This document shows, piece after piece, positions 12,801-26,700 of a stretch of 64,000 bases of DNA; position 1 is the stretch's first letter, and each line of letters starts with the position of its first letter. The position numbers were made by a program, and so were the translations under genes. The notes under the pieces were generated by a model. The model saw only the letters and a program-made list of their open reading frames with translations. It was not told where the DNA came from and did not search any database. Origin of the DNA: Cristatella mucedo (Eukaryota; Bryozoa; Phylactolaemata; Cristatellidae); assembly GCA_009760855.2 (NCBI GenBank), contig WPIO01000001.1, positions 2,741,001 through 2,805,000 of the forward strand, written 5' to 3'.

Positions 12801-15800
12801 CATTGTTTCCAGGTACAATTCTCACTGTTGACGATATTTGGTTCTGGCTAACAAACTGATAAAATCCGAATTGTGTAACAAGCAAGCATAAATAGCAAAG
12901 CAAAGCATAAACGGCAGCTCTGATCGAACGTCAGGAAGTGACCCTAATTTCTGTTTTACGCCCACATAAAAAGCCACGGAACTCAGACAAAGTCAAGGAC
13001 TGAGGAAAAAGTCGCCCGAGTACCGAAAAGCCAATCTCGACAGTTCACGTTGGTCACTCACGTCCAGCGGACCCCGGCAGAGCAGCAAGTATTACCATGA
13101 TGCTTCAGATGCAAACCGAGGCAGGCACAGGCATGCTGTTTCGAGAGTGCTTCGATTCGGTGAACCATGCACTCACAGCCAAGGCATGGGCGCTACACAA
13201 AATTGCTAGATTTCAACTGCTGCTTGCTGCTGTGAGTAAACTGGGGCATCGGCAGCAGTAGCAGCAACAAGCCGGTCCGGGCATTGCGCAAGCCGGTGAG
13301 GAAGGCAGCACGAGCAGTACACGTGCCTCGCTTGCACAGCCGAAGTGAGTGGTGAACTTGACGATGCTAGCCGATCTATGATTTCGAGTACCAGTTGAAG
13401 GTCCTGTTTGCTTTCATCAAAGTGAGCCATGGCCGAGGTGGCACTGGCATACTTATCTTTAACCATGTGCAGAATGTCTGCAACGAGAATAAGCAAGCTC
13501 TTTCAAACGTTCACTTGGGTGTTACATGATTAGAGAAGTCTCTGCCCAAGAGTAGGAGTGCACGTGTGTGTGTGTGTGTGTGCGCATGCGTTCGTGCCCG
13601 CGTGTCTCTGCGTGCACGCCTGCCTGTGTCACACCACTGCATTACAGTCGCATGTCAGATTGAGTTCTCTGAGGGTGCTTTAACAAATGTATTATTATTA
13701 TTACCTACCACTCTGGTGCCTCTGTTACCCAAGTCTACCAATTACAGATCTATAAGCTTTTAGCTGAGGCATCAATGTCGCAAAGTGAAACTTGGATTTA
13801 AGACAGCATAACTCTGCTAAAAATCAGCAAAAGAAGCATGCATTCTCTAGCCAGGCAAGCAGCTTATTTTTGGCAACTGTGGGGTTTGAATCTATGAGCA
13901 GCACCTGCAGCAAGGTCGTAGGCAGCTCTGCACTGCCTATCTTTGGTATGACCAACGATGGCAATAAGCAGGCCAGCTTAGTTTGGCAGCTGCCAAAAAT
14001 TGACTGATACAGAGAGCACTGACAAGATGAGAACAAGTGACCATTCGCAATGCGCACAAGCTAGCTAAGAACAAAACGGAGAGAAACCACACTAAGTAAC
14101 ACATGATGGCAAAACCCATGCATAGGACCGGCCCACGCCATCCGTTAGTGTGATGCCAAAAGTCAGCCCCAGCACGGAAGAGACATCCAAGTACCCACAT
14201 GTTCTGAATAACTCCACGGGTCTCAGCACGTTTAAGTTTGTTCGTGGCGATCTCAAATATTCCTCCACTTAATTTGAGCATGTGTTAGATACAACCCACG
14301 TGTTTTCTTATCAAACATTGCCTATACAATACCGAAAATCCACTTAGCTTAACGAGTCAGAGCCATGATCAAGGTATCACGATTCCCTAAATCATAAGGC
14401 TAAGCCACGAGCCAGATAATACGATCATAAACACAACCTGCTCTGCACATCCGCGAATTAGCTGATGACAAGATAATACCCAGTGGAGTGCACTTTGATG
14501 GCAACGTGGCTGACACAAAAAACTTGCTGGCACTCGCCTGGTCTAAGAATGCACTAAAAATGACAGAATCATTAAAGCAAAGCTGAGGGAATCATTAAAG
14601 GAAAGCCTGACGAGTCCTTAATGAGATATACTACTCCGATCGAGAGCCAGGTCGGTGGAGTCCAGAACTTATCTCGTTACCGAGAAGCACCCAGCTTGGT
14701 TTTTTACTCGTTGCCTGCTTCCAAGTAGCGAACCATGGGACCCTCACAAGCTACCCAACATATTAATGCATGAATGCCGGTGAAGCTAGCGGAGCCGTGT
14801 TGCACCACGATCAATCGATCAATCCAGGGCCATTGATTAAAAGCGCATACACACATACACACGCATGCATGCATGCATGCACGCGCACACACGACATATG
14901 CTCTGGCTTACGACAGGGATGTCAGAGACAGCCAGAGCTCAAACCGGCCCTTAGCAGTATTTACCCAGCAGTAGCTCATCACCACAAGTCTCGTGAGCTC
15001 CAGCCTTGGCAAAAAGGTTGCAGTATTTCTCCACTTCAGGTGGTAGAACAAAGATGTACGGCTTGAAGTCAGAGCTTGCTGGAGACAGAACAATGTTGTG
15101 TGCAGACGCAAAGCCGTCTCCATGCCAGACCCATTTAATGACCTGCAAGTGAGACAGATGCCGTTTCGATGGCAGTTATCAATGGCAATGCATTAAACGA
15201 GATCGTCATTTAAGCAGGACATTGCTAAGTGAAAAAAATCAGCATGGAGCAAACCTGATGCTGCTGCATCCCTTGTAGCACTTCATCGCAGTCGTAAGAT
15301 TGGAGAGCATCATAAATGTTACACATGATGCTAAGAAAGTTCCCTTTCTCTTTTGACCTGCAAAGAACGTCTGCTGTGTTTATTAAAGATATTTTAGCTT
15401 TACATACATGGAAGCAAGGCAGAAGATGCAGATGCAATATCGACAGATGCATAGCAAAATAGTAGGAAATAAAGCAACTAACAACAGTCACCGATAAACC
15501 CAGATGGCACGTAGAAAGATGAAAAGATATGGATGAATACTAGCTCGTGCAATGACAAGTATTATACATTTTGTTTGTTAGCTCCGTTGGTGGGATTCTC
15601 ACATAATACGACATGTGTGTCATTGCAAGCTAAGGGTTATGCAATAACTTCCCATCGGAAACCTATAGAGAAAAAATAAACGTTTTTTCTACAAACGCTT
15701 GTAAAATGAATGGTGGACGCATTAAACAGAAGCTATGAAAATGAAATCTTCCTTTAACTACCATAAAGAACACGATAACATATTCATTCTTAAAGAAGCC

Positions 15801-18800
15801 AATGGAAGTGAGTTCATAATTCAAGTATATACTGTGGTTTACCGTGTAAAGCCCCTTAATGTATAAGCCCCCCATGTATAATCCCCTCACATTTCTTAAC
15901 CAATTCTTTGGAAAAATAGTTGTATAAACTATCTGAATGAACTGAACAGTATCAAGACTCATAACAATCACTCATGTAACTATCACTATCCTCTGCATCA
16001 GGAATGGTGATGCTACTATATTCCCGTCTTCCTTGTTCATACCACAGGCTTGAAATTTGGTGGAAATTCCATCATCATCATTGTCGTCGTCACCCTCTAA
16101 ACAATATTTAAACAACAAAAGTAACTCCCCGTGTACAAGCCCCTCTCCATTATCTGACCCCAAATTTTGTGGAAGAAAAGGCTCAATTGCTTCAATTGCT
16201 CAATTGCAGAAGCTCAATTGCTTCAAATCCTTTGCTTATGCACAGCAAAATACAGTACTTGGCGCATGTTAGTATCACTAATCAGTTGAAGTGCTTGCTT
16301 TCGAGTCTAGGGGGGTGGTTGTTGAGTGCCCATGCAGGGGTTAGGTTTTTGTAGGCTTCTACGCAAACGCATTACAATGATTATCTAAGCACGACATATC
16401 TGTGCTTTAGCAAGCTTGTCTAAGCAGTAGACCTGTAGGCTTGTAATTAGCTCTTAGTTATTGCTTCTCTTGCAGCAAGTTGTAAAGCACCTGGGCTGAC
16501 ATTTGCTTCTCTTAGGGTGCTATACCAAAGACTTATCGCAATTATTCCACTTGGTTTTTATTATCACCACAAGCGATTTTTAAGTGAAAAAACTACAACA
16601 AATGATCGTAAACACCTAAGAGGTGTTATTAATATATATTAGGTGGGTATTTATATTTATTATTATTTTTATATATTTTTATTTTATAGTTTTTTAGTTT
16701 ATATATATTATTTTTATATATATTATGTGGGTATTTGTAAACATCACTGTAGCAAAAGCCGCAGGGAGTAGCATTGAAAGGAGCAACACATTTTCACAGG
16801 CAAAATAAGCTGACTTAATTTCGACACGGATGCTTATCTGCAGAGAAATGCATGCTCAGCTTTTTACCCTTGGAATACAAATCTAGACGACAGAGAGTGC
16901 GAGAAGCAGCGCACGGTCGGTCAGTAACAATAGCTGAAGAAAAGTTAAACATCGAAGCAGTGAGTATGCAAAAAAGACTGCTTGGTAACCTGTAGCCAGT
17001 GACAACATTCTTGAGATGCCGAAGAACCAGATGGAGATCCGGAAGCACATCCCAACCGAAGAGGTGCCGCAGGACTCCAGCAATGGGTCTCGGCATTACT
17101 GGTGATGCAGAGCCAACAACAGTTGCATAACCAATATCAGCTACAGCCACGGGTGTGACAGCCGTCGTTTCAGATTTGTACCACGGTAGCTGTGATGGAT
17201 ACCCTGTGAGGAAAGAGGTACAACGTTTATGAAGTGCAGAACAGAAGGTGCATCAAACAGAACTGGTGCATCAAATAACAACAGTTTAAACTGTTGCCCA
17301 AAGTGAGCATAAGACGAGCATGAAAAGTACTATAAAATGTAAGGTTACTTAATATGAACCGATCGATGCATCAACGATGTTTCAACAAAGTATCAGCATG
17401 CAAACCAAAGCATGTAAGTAGGAGAGAAAAAAGAAATGTCAGCCATGTAGGCACCGCTGGTGGTGAAAGCTAAATAAATTTCGGCCAACGCTGAAACTCG
17501 AAAAGTTGACAACGTCGAAGCAAATAAAAAATACTTTTTGCTAAACGATTGCAAGCCACTTGGCCAATTGAGTACAACACCACACACGGAGTCATTGGTA
17601 ACCTACCGGGAGGGGGCGTTTCGAGAGGCACGATCCAGTTGCACTCTTTGAGATCTTGCAGGAGTTTATCGTTGAGAACTGAATGATATTCTTCCAAGAA
17701 TGACAATATCGCCTGTGACTTGTTAACAATGACAGTTCTATTAAGTCGTGGAATGGTCTTGGCAAGCTCACTGAGCTTACAAGCAGAATCCACGAGCTCC
17801 TGTCCACTAAGAGAGCTTACACGACCGAGCCCTGCAAAAACATGGCACAACAATAGCGCGGCTAGATCATCGGCTAGCTCTGATTTGTACAATGAACGCA
17901 GGGGGGGAGAGGGCATGTAAAAGTAGTGCTTGCGGTATCCACCTGCTTTAGCTACAAATCTGGCAGGCGGTGGATCTACTCAAAACTGGCTAGTCATGAT
18001 TTTGAAGACTTACCTAGCCTACGCAGAGCAACCAATATTTCTTTTCCATCGTACGGTGGTAATGGGAACAACTTCTGACCATACAAAAGGCTTTGCAAGG
18101 CATCACTCTCTGGATCGAATACCCGCGATGGTGTGACCGAAGTGCCATCCTGTCGCAAAACAAATGGCAGAGATGCAAGAAGCGACATTACGGAAGGGTT
18201 CTCCTTGACGTAGGCAGCCAGGTTGAGCAGTACATCGACCATAATGGCCTCGACTTCAAGCCGGGAGCACCGCTGATCGCGTATGATGGGCATCAGGTGG
18301 TCGACGAACAGCTCAGCACGGCTTGGTCGGGCTACTGCCAGCAGGTCGGCGAGAAACTGCGATGACGTATCACGAACGTCTGCAAGGTAGAAGCAGCATT
18401 TGCCTTGTGTAGGTGAACAAAAACCCCTGAACTAATGGAGTTCACTAGCACAGCATTCGTTATCTATTTATCAAGAGAAGCTAGCCAAATGCTGTCCTAT
18501 AATTGATTGTGTCATTGGTCCAAAGTACCCTTCGGCAGCAAAATATTCATCCGAAGTTCACACCAGTCACATGAGAGAAATGGAGGCAGTACCACAGGCC
18601 AAGCGGAACTGTTACACTTACATAGCGACCACAGGCAGATGGGTCACGCCCAGATCTCAGAAGCGTGCCGAGCCCCCATGGACGCCCCAAACACTGACCG
18701 CCAGGTGTAAGTGCTGCCTACGATCCATCAACCCTCCAACTTGCAGCTCAGCAGCGCTTGATGAAAAGCAGGCGTAAATGGAATTCAGAGATAGTGACAA

Positions 18801-20692
18801 CTCAATACAAAAGCTGCATAGTAACCAGAATGTAAGAATTTAATTTAGTTAAAACAATAATTTAAGGGAGAATGAAGGAGAAGGGGTAGAGGCAGCACCC
18901 TCAACCACCATTAATTAGGCTGCTAACAATAATGTGAAAACTAGCACACTGATTCTCCTTAAAGAGTCATTTCTGTGGCTACACTACAAGCCCCCCCCCC
19001 TGCCTTACGGTCATCACCGGCACTGAATATCTTCGAGAAGAAGAGACACATATACAAATATTTCAAAGTACGTTTCACAACAGGGCTGTCGCAGGCTCTA
19101 AAAGTACAGGAAACACAGGCGCCTCACAGCACTATACCCTGACCAGCCAAACAAACAAACGCAGCCAGGCTGGCTGTCCCTCCCCCTCTTTAGGCCGATT
19201 GGAAAGGGGGTGCTGAGCGATCAGCTAGGCCAGTTCGGTCCACATCAATTGAAATGGTAGCGTGCTTTATCGACCATATTGCGAATTACATTCATTGTTC
19301 GCAGGTCCTAAATTATAATGGCCAGGAGCCGACTATGCGATAATCTATGGCAATTATGGATAATCAAGGCAGAACGAAAGCAGAAGCCACACAGTCGTGC
19401 AGTCAATTGGCGCCTCAGCTGTTGGGCTGAGAGTGCTCTGCGGCTTTGAGCTTGAGTTACTGTACACCGTGGCTGGTTTTCGAAGCCTGTAACACTCCTG
19501 CACGGTCACATGGACTTCTCTGCGCTAGGGATATGGAGTTGCCATCTTAGGATGTCTTAGGGCACTTCATTCCTGTCAGGGCTTCACATATATTCGTGGT
19601 GCGTCTGCTGAGACTGGCACATTCGCGAGCACTATGCTTTGCAGCCTAGTCCAGTCCAGACGTAGAAGCGGTTACACCCTATTTTGCAAAACAGCATTCA
19701 GCTCCTTCAAAGGGTTCAGAGCCTGGCCCCTGTCAGCGAATTCCTGGCTAGCGCCGGCCAGCTCTCACACAGTAACCCCCCCCCCCCCCCTGTAGCCGCG
19801 TTCAGTCGACGACACTCGACGACTCACCGAGCAGTAAGCAGGCCTCGGGCAGCGGTGGGTGCTCGAGCGGTGCAGCTACTGAAGCCTGCCTGGCAGAGGT
19901 GAACACGCCGGGTCGACCTTCGACCTCAAAGATGGGCATTGCCTCGAGCAGCTTTCTCTGCTCGGGCAGCAGTTCCGGTCGGTTAAGGCGCGCCAGCACT
20001 CCGCGAATGGCTCGCTTCTCGTCGGCGGTGAGCTTCAGGAAACTGTCGACCATTATCTTTCCAGAATGTGCATAGGCACACAGCACGCTGAGGATGCCTG
20101 CAGTAGAACACTGGCGGGTCAGGGAGAGAGCATTCACTAATACACGCAGCAGCTGCTTGGTCACATGGTTGCACGCGGTGCTTTGTCGACGAAAAGGGAC
20201 AGCTGACAGACTGAACGAAGGGCATATCGCATGTGCGCTCGACAGTCGACGAGCGACCTCGGAAAATCAGAGGCCTGGTCTTAACAGAAACGCTGTCTAC
20301 GATGGACATAGCATACAGCGTACGAAGCATAGCCGTCAGCCGGTTTCATGAATCACCAAACAAAACCCACTGTGATATCCTAGTGCTAGAAATAAGAGCA
20401 GCATGCCAAGTCAGTACACCATCGACGCGCGTTGGACCACGAGTTCTAAAAGCAAAAGATAAGAGACTAAGTAACTAACCAACTTCGACCGACTGCTCAC
20501 AACAAGTGAGCTGAGAAAGAAAGTCTCATTGCAAATTGCTTGAAACAGGCACTGCGCATTATATGTGACTATTATATGTATATTATATGTACACACATAC
20601 AATACATACATATATATATATATATAATGCACATACATAATATAATATAGATATATATACAGATATATATGTGTATATATATATACATAATG

Positions 20693-20737
<45 letters not shown>

Positions 20738-23700
20738 ACATGTATAATATATATAGACAGTATTGCTTGAAACAGGCACAGCACTGCAACAATATATAGA
20801 CTAAACTTGGGAGCACGGCGTCTAATGCAGCCTGCTCATGGGTAGCTCACAAACAGACAGACCGATCTGCTGCGACATTGTCAGTGGTGCCAATCGCTAC
20901 TAATACATGGCTAAAGAGCTTCGCAGCTCTGTAGATTTTCATTTGGTTTTTGCTGCTTGGTTTCTAGGTTTTTCCGTAAGGACAGTGGGCTGTTGTCCCT
21001 TTCAAGCATGCATAGCTACCGTTAGCCGAGTTTATACTAAGCAAGAGACATTGTTGGTGGGCGACCAATGGAATTTTCGTTTTTGTAAGGAGCAGACATG
21101 ACCGAGTGCCAAAGCCGGGGCACCCCACACCCTTCATGGCCGAAAAATAGCAAATTTTAGTTATGCTTGCCGGAGCTATTCAGCAAGTCAAAAATTGGTA
21201 ACTGTAAAAGAAAAAGGCCTGATCAGGCACTACTTCTGACATAGAGGCTCGTGCGGAACACAAACTCTATTCTATGTTGAAATATGGATCTCGTGACAGT
21301 CGTAATTAAAACTGGACGACCAAATATGCTGCAACGGTTTTTATTTCTTATTGCAATTTGAATTGATCGTACACACCCTTTAACATATATACATATATAT
21401 ACATATATATATATATATAACTTGTTTTAGGTGAATCAAGCAGCTAGATTGAACAAATACTAAACAAATACATGCTTATCCAGAGGGACGAGAGCTTACA
21501 CAGCAAACGGAGTAAGAAAAACGAGAGGCAGAACGAAATCCATTGATTATTTACAGCCTGCAGCAGACATATTGACATAGGCTCTTCTCGAAAAGCTTAC
21601 CTACGTAAAGGACCCAATTTAGTTTTTCCACATCTATAAAATGCTGCCAGCAGCATTACAGAAGTAGAGCTTCGCCTGTATGTGCTATTAGTGCAGCTGG
21701 TCTTCTTCTAACAGCTAGACAAGTGCATGCTGACAATAAAAGTCCTCCACGTTCAGTGCATAAGAACAGAACCACAATCCATGCATACATATAAAATGCG
21801 TGAGCATCACACAGCCTAGTAGCTATACAAACAGACAGTAGTTGTAGCATAAATACCGAAAGCCGCTTAGGCTGTAAGTGCGCTATACACAACTCTCCTG
21901 CTTAACACCCACATGGTCTTTATGACTTTGTGGAGTTACAGACAGAGATGCATTACATTACATAACACATGCAATAGTTCTCATTTTGGGCTTAAATCAA
22001 GTTACCATTCTCTTCAAGTCAACACTGTTAGACCAGGTGAGAACTGTGCAGCATAGAACAACAGGTTCGGAGATACCAATGCTTATTAACGAGAACACAT
22101 AGGGTACGGATCAGCCTATGACAGAGAAGCACATCCAATGCAGAAGTGTAAATCCAACTCGTTGAATGCCAGCTAGAAACATATACGATGCAACTGAGAG
22201 CTAACGTTAGCTAGAGCTCCCACTCAGACTGTAATGCATGCTTCCAGCATGCATTATAGCATGCATTCACAGATGACTTAGCAGGATAAGAAGCTAGTGT
22301 AAGTCTGAGGAAGAAAGGATGAATAATTCGTCACGGCAAAAAACCTAATCAATCAAGAGGAAATCACTAAGATTGCATGCACAGGCAGAAACCTAAGACA
22401 CGGTGCCGTTCAAGTCCACGATGGTGAATCTGAGTGACATAACACAAAACAGAGATATCCGAAAGCAGCCAACATGGTAATCAATACATAATATAAGATA
22501 CCTTGTGCAGTGGGCTGGAAGAGGTAGTTATTTCGAACGTGAGGGTGGTTACATACAAACAGAGGTGCTTCGTCGATGATTGTGATATCGATCCGCTTAA
22601 GCGCACTGGTAGCCATTCGGTCGCCAATGACGAACTCCTCAAATTTCAAAGCTAGAACAGGATGATCGCTGCAAACACAAGACATCAGCTAAGCAAATAT
22701 GCTAATCACAGCAGTGCACACAGGCCGAGCAACACAAAATGCAGTTCATGCAAATCATTGCAAATTCATTCAATTGCATTCAAATGCAATTCATTCAATG
22801 CAGTTTTCAAAATTGCAAGCATCACGAGTAGTTAAAAAGAAAAACAAACTCAAAAGAGTTCGGTGAAAAGAGACATACACCCTAGGGTATGCTAAGTAAA
22901 TATTCCACTACCCTCGCCAAGTTGCTAAGTCGCCAGGTTGCCAAGTTGCCACATGATGCCCATGCCATAATTTGCCTCGACTGTAAAAACCAGGGGATTG
23001 CGGGGCAGAAATTCCAGCCCCCACTCTTACCCCACTAGCCTGGGTCGAAGAGTCGGCTAGTAGGGTAAGGATAGCTAAAAGTAAGATAGTAAGAGTAAGA
23101 TCAGTCCACTCACCTCCGCAGGGGCAGTATCAGGTAATCGGAGGAAGATGCTTGCAAGGCAAGCAGCAATGGCATCCCCTCAAAGGCAGACAGGTCTTTT
23201 GAAAAGTATTTGTGCAGATATTCCCATATTATTTCACCATAGAAGCCTCGAACAATGTCGTCGGTCTTCAGCAGTGATCGCAGCACGCTCGCAAAGACTT
23301 TCTCGTTGAACGAGCGCAGTTGAGCTTTTCCTGCAAAAGTAAATTTGGTCGCCTCGTGGTGCAGCCACCGATCACACGCACGGCTGCAGCTGCTGCTCCG
23401 GAGAGCTGCGCACAAGCCTGTGCAGAGCATCAGTCGCTAGCAAGACAATCTCAGTCGCTATCAAGACACTCCCAGAGAGCAGGGGGGGTGGCGGTACCAC
23501 ACAGCGGCAACACAAAGGCGATTTAATTTCTGCACCACGCACTCTTGTAGGCTAAGAACTTGAGCTTGTTCAAGACGGCGTCGTCGACACGATTGCTGAC
23601 GTCCAAAAACCTTTTCGGGATCTGAGGAAGCAGTGCCGACGGATGGTCCTCCGTTGGCACGTACACGGGCTGAGCGTCGGCATCAGCAGAGAAAGTGACA

Positions 23701-26700
23701 AATGTACCGTCTGACACAGGCAGTAGAGGCACGCCTAAAAACCACAGAAATTACAGCAAGATGTTGCCAGCTCCACCGCAGCAGCGAAGAGCCAAACCAG
23801 TATGCATCGCCACCCCTGCAGCGCAATAAGAACTTGCTAGCAACGTCGGCCGAAACAGCCAGCAGCCGCAGCTGCTTCGCGTGACATGATGCCAACCCCC
23901 CACACTTCGGGCCGAAGTCTCCTAGCATCCCACGGCGCGGAGCGCTGACAGCGCACGCTGGGACGCCTGAGCCTGCGCGGAGGGGCAGTCTCGGCGCCAG
24001 CCACCCTACCCCACAGGTCGTCATACTGCTCGTCTTGCAGTACGAAGTCAAGCAGAGTGAGACACTCCTCGTCCGAGAGGACTCGCACAGCGCCGGGCGC
24101 TCGGCGAAGAGTCTGCCGCATGACGGCCGGCGTGGCCCGCTGAGGTGGCCGCGACAGGAAGTCGCGCGCCACCCTGAGCACGTGCGCCGGCACCAGGGCC
24201 AGCCCAGCGGCCGATGCTGACGAAGCAGCGGCCAGGCAGCGTGCCAGCACGTCGCGCAGCAGCAGACCGTCGCGCTCGTCCGGCACGAGCGCTTTATCAG
24301 CATGCTCCCAGCGGCCACCGCCCGAGTTGGCGTGCACGAACATGACCGGCTCACGGAAGACGACGTCGAACAGGACGGGCAGCACGCGCCGCCAGCGATC
24401 GACGACCAGGTCGGGATCGGGAAAGAGGCCGTACGCGGCGCGCCTCGTGAGGCCCGGCAGGGGCGGCCGGGCGCCTCGAAGGGCACCCACTGCCTCGATG
24501 AGCAGGGCGGCATAGGCGCGCGGCGCCACCTCCTCGGCAAGCCGCTGGTTCCACAGGCAGGCGCGGTCCGTGGCGCCGTGGCCGACCGTCGACGGCCACT
24601 TGACCTGGTGCCGATTGGAGCTGAGCGCAAAGAAACCGCTGACGTGCACAGGCAGCCCCGTGGGGCTGTCGCGCTGCAGTGGCAGCGGCAGGAAGCAGAA
24701 CAGCTGGCCGCGCGGCGGCTCGGCGCCGGCCAGCATGCAGTCGAGCGGCTCCGTGTCGTCGGCGGGCAGCGGCGCAGCGGCACTCGCCCAAGGCAGGTAG
24801 CCCAGCTCGTCGGCGAGCTGCGACAGCGAGGCGGTCGTAGTTGCGCTGCCGCCGCCGTGCGCAGCCGACTCGGCGCCGCCGTGCCGCCCTCGCCGACAGT
24901 AGTGACTGACCAGGTACACCGAGCTGCTGACCGAATTGACGGCGGGGCTTCCGGCGACTGCGTCGGCCGCCGCCGCCGAGGGGCCGGTGCTCTCGACAGT
25001 CAGCTGGAAAGTCAGGCTCAAGTCGGCAGACGCGGCAGCAGCAGCGGAGCTCGGCCGAGCAGAGGCAGAGGCAGCCTCGCGCACACGGCTGACGAACTGC
25101 CGGCGCTTATCGCGCACCACCGGCGCAACGGCAGGCGCCACCTGCACCCGGAATAGGAGCCTGGCCAGAGGAGGCGGCGAGGGCGGCGGCTGCTGCTGCG
25201 GGAACTCGTGCGCTGCGCGGCCGCTCGATCCACTGTCGCCGCCGCCGCCTCGGCGATGAAGCTCGACGCGTTCGACCGAGGTCAGGAAGATGAGCACCTG
25301 CTCAGCGGCGGTCTCGAATGCTCGGAACACCTCCTCGACCTTGCGAGCGTCGTACGTGCTGTCGGACAACGCCGACGACCGCTGGCGCAACGGGAACCGG
25401 AACAGGGTGCCGCGAAAGTGCCCGGTCTCGAGCGGCTTGCAGCCGTCTCCGAACACGTCGCAGTAGGGCGCAAACTGGTCGACGATGGCGCGCATCTCGT
25501 CGCGATCGTCCTTCAGATGCCAGCTGTATCCGGTGGTGCGGCGGCCATCCTCCACGAAGTAGCGCTCGTGCGGATCGAGAATGCAGATCCGGTCGCCGCT
25601 GAGAATGCTCGGCAAATCTACGACGACGAAGGGAGGCTTTAAAAAGTAAAAAGCCTGGCATGCAGATTGGCCACGATTTACTGCCCCGAGCTACTTCTGC
25701 CAGCACAGCAAATGCCACTCAGCTGCATGGCAATCTAGCAACATCAGCGCACAACTACGACTACACATAAGCCATGCTGCATCAGATGTCTGAGACTGCC
25801 ACGCCTAATGCAGCTGTGCTAATAAGTCGCACAAGCAAAGCTTGCCTACGAGCTTCCAGATTGACAGATTAACCCGAGCCCAATAGTGTTGCCAGTTGGC
25901 CTAGTTAGATTGTGAACCTCTGCACTCCTACCGTCCAGCCTCTAGCTGGCAGTACCAAGTATGCATGCATGCCGGCACAGAGCAAACACCCGAAGCACCG
26001 GATGCTCACAATGGAACCCAAGAGACAACAATCACTGGAAGATGCCGATTGACCATAGCAAAATATCGACAAACAGCCCCTAAATATTGCTTTTACAAGA
26101 GACGACAATGTGATAAATGTGACAGGCCGGGTGGACCACAAGGTTCTCTATTAACACGAGTTAAGGATGAGAATGTCGTCAGTTTGCTAAGCTTTTAGGT
26201 ATTTACTGAACACTACCACACATCAGCAGCCTTCCTTGGCTGATGCTAGGAGCTACGCCCTCAAAACAAGGCCAGAACCAGTGGCACCACTTGCGAAAAA
26301 GGCCAGGGCCAATCGCATAGCTATGGAAAGCAATGGGGCAATGCAGCCTTGGTCTTCACCTGGTTGGCTACCCCAAGAGGGTCTTTCCTCTAGTAGCATC
26401 CCTTCTGATTGGATGGTCGCGGTACGGTCATGACTATGTCTCATTAAAAAAAAGTCGACCAAGACTGCCTGCTGGCCAGGGCAGCCAGTAGCTTAAGCAT
26501 CTGCTTACGAAGATGATAGTGCATTTTCGGCGGTGGCAGTCGGGACTTGGGGGTCGTTCATCAGGCCACACAGGGGGAATTCATACAAGGGAGTTTAAGC
26601 AGTCTAAGCAGGCTGACTGTACAATAAGGCTCTCTGCTCATCGATCTTAGGTATACAAAGGTGATGATTAATGACCAGAAGCCAGCTTGAACCAGCAAAG

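Larger units (their letters stand above)
20098..22501. other. intron 7 of the sacsin-like gene
   Basis: This 2.4-kb intron contains the TA/TG-rich microsatellite at 20572-20755, a second short TA run at 21384-21418 and repeat C copy 3 (21850-21972). I saw no other feature. Confidence 0.6.

Noticed and set aside
23683-24783. 366-codon minus-strand open frame in another register
   Set aside because: It overlaps exon 4 out of frame. It is Arg/Cys/Ser-rich without family resemblance and exists only because GC-rich sequence lacks stops.
24302-25156. 284-codon plus-strand open frame
   Set aside because: It is antisense to sacsin-like exon 4. Its Arg/Ala/Gly-rich content is a by-product of GC-rich codons, and the minus strand has clear family motifs.
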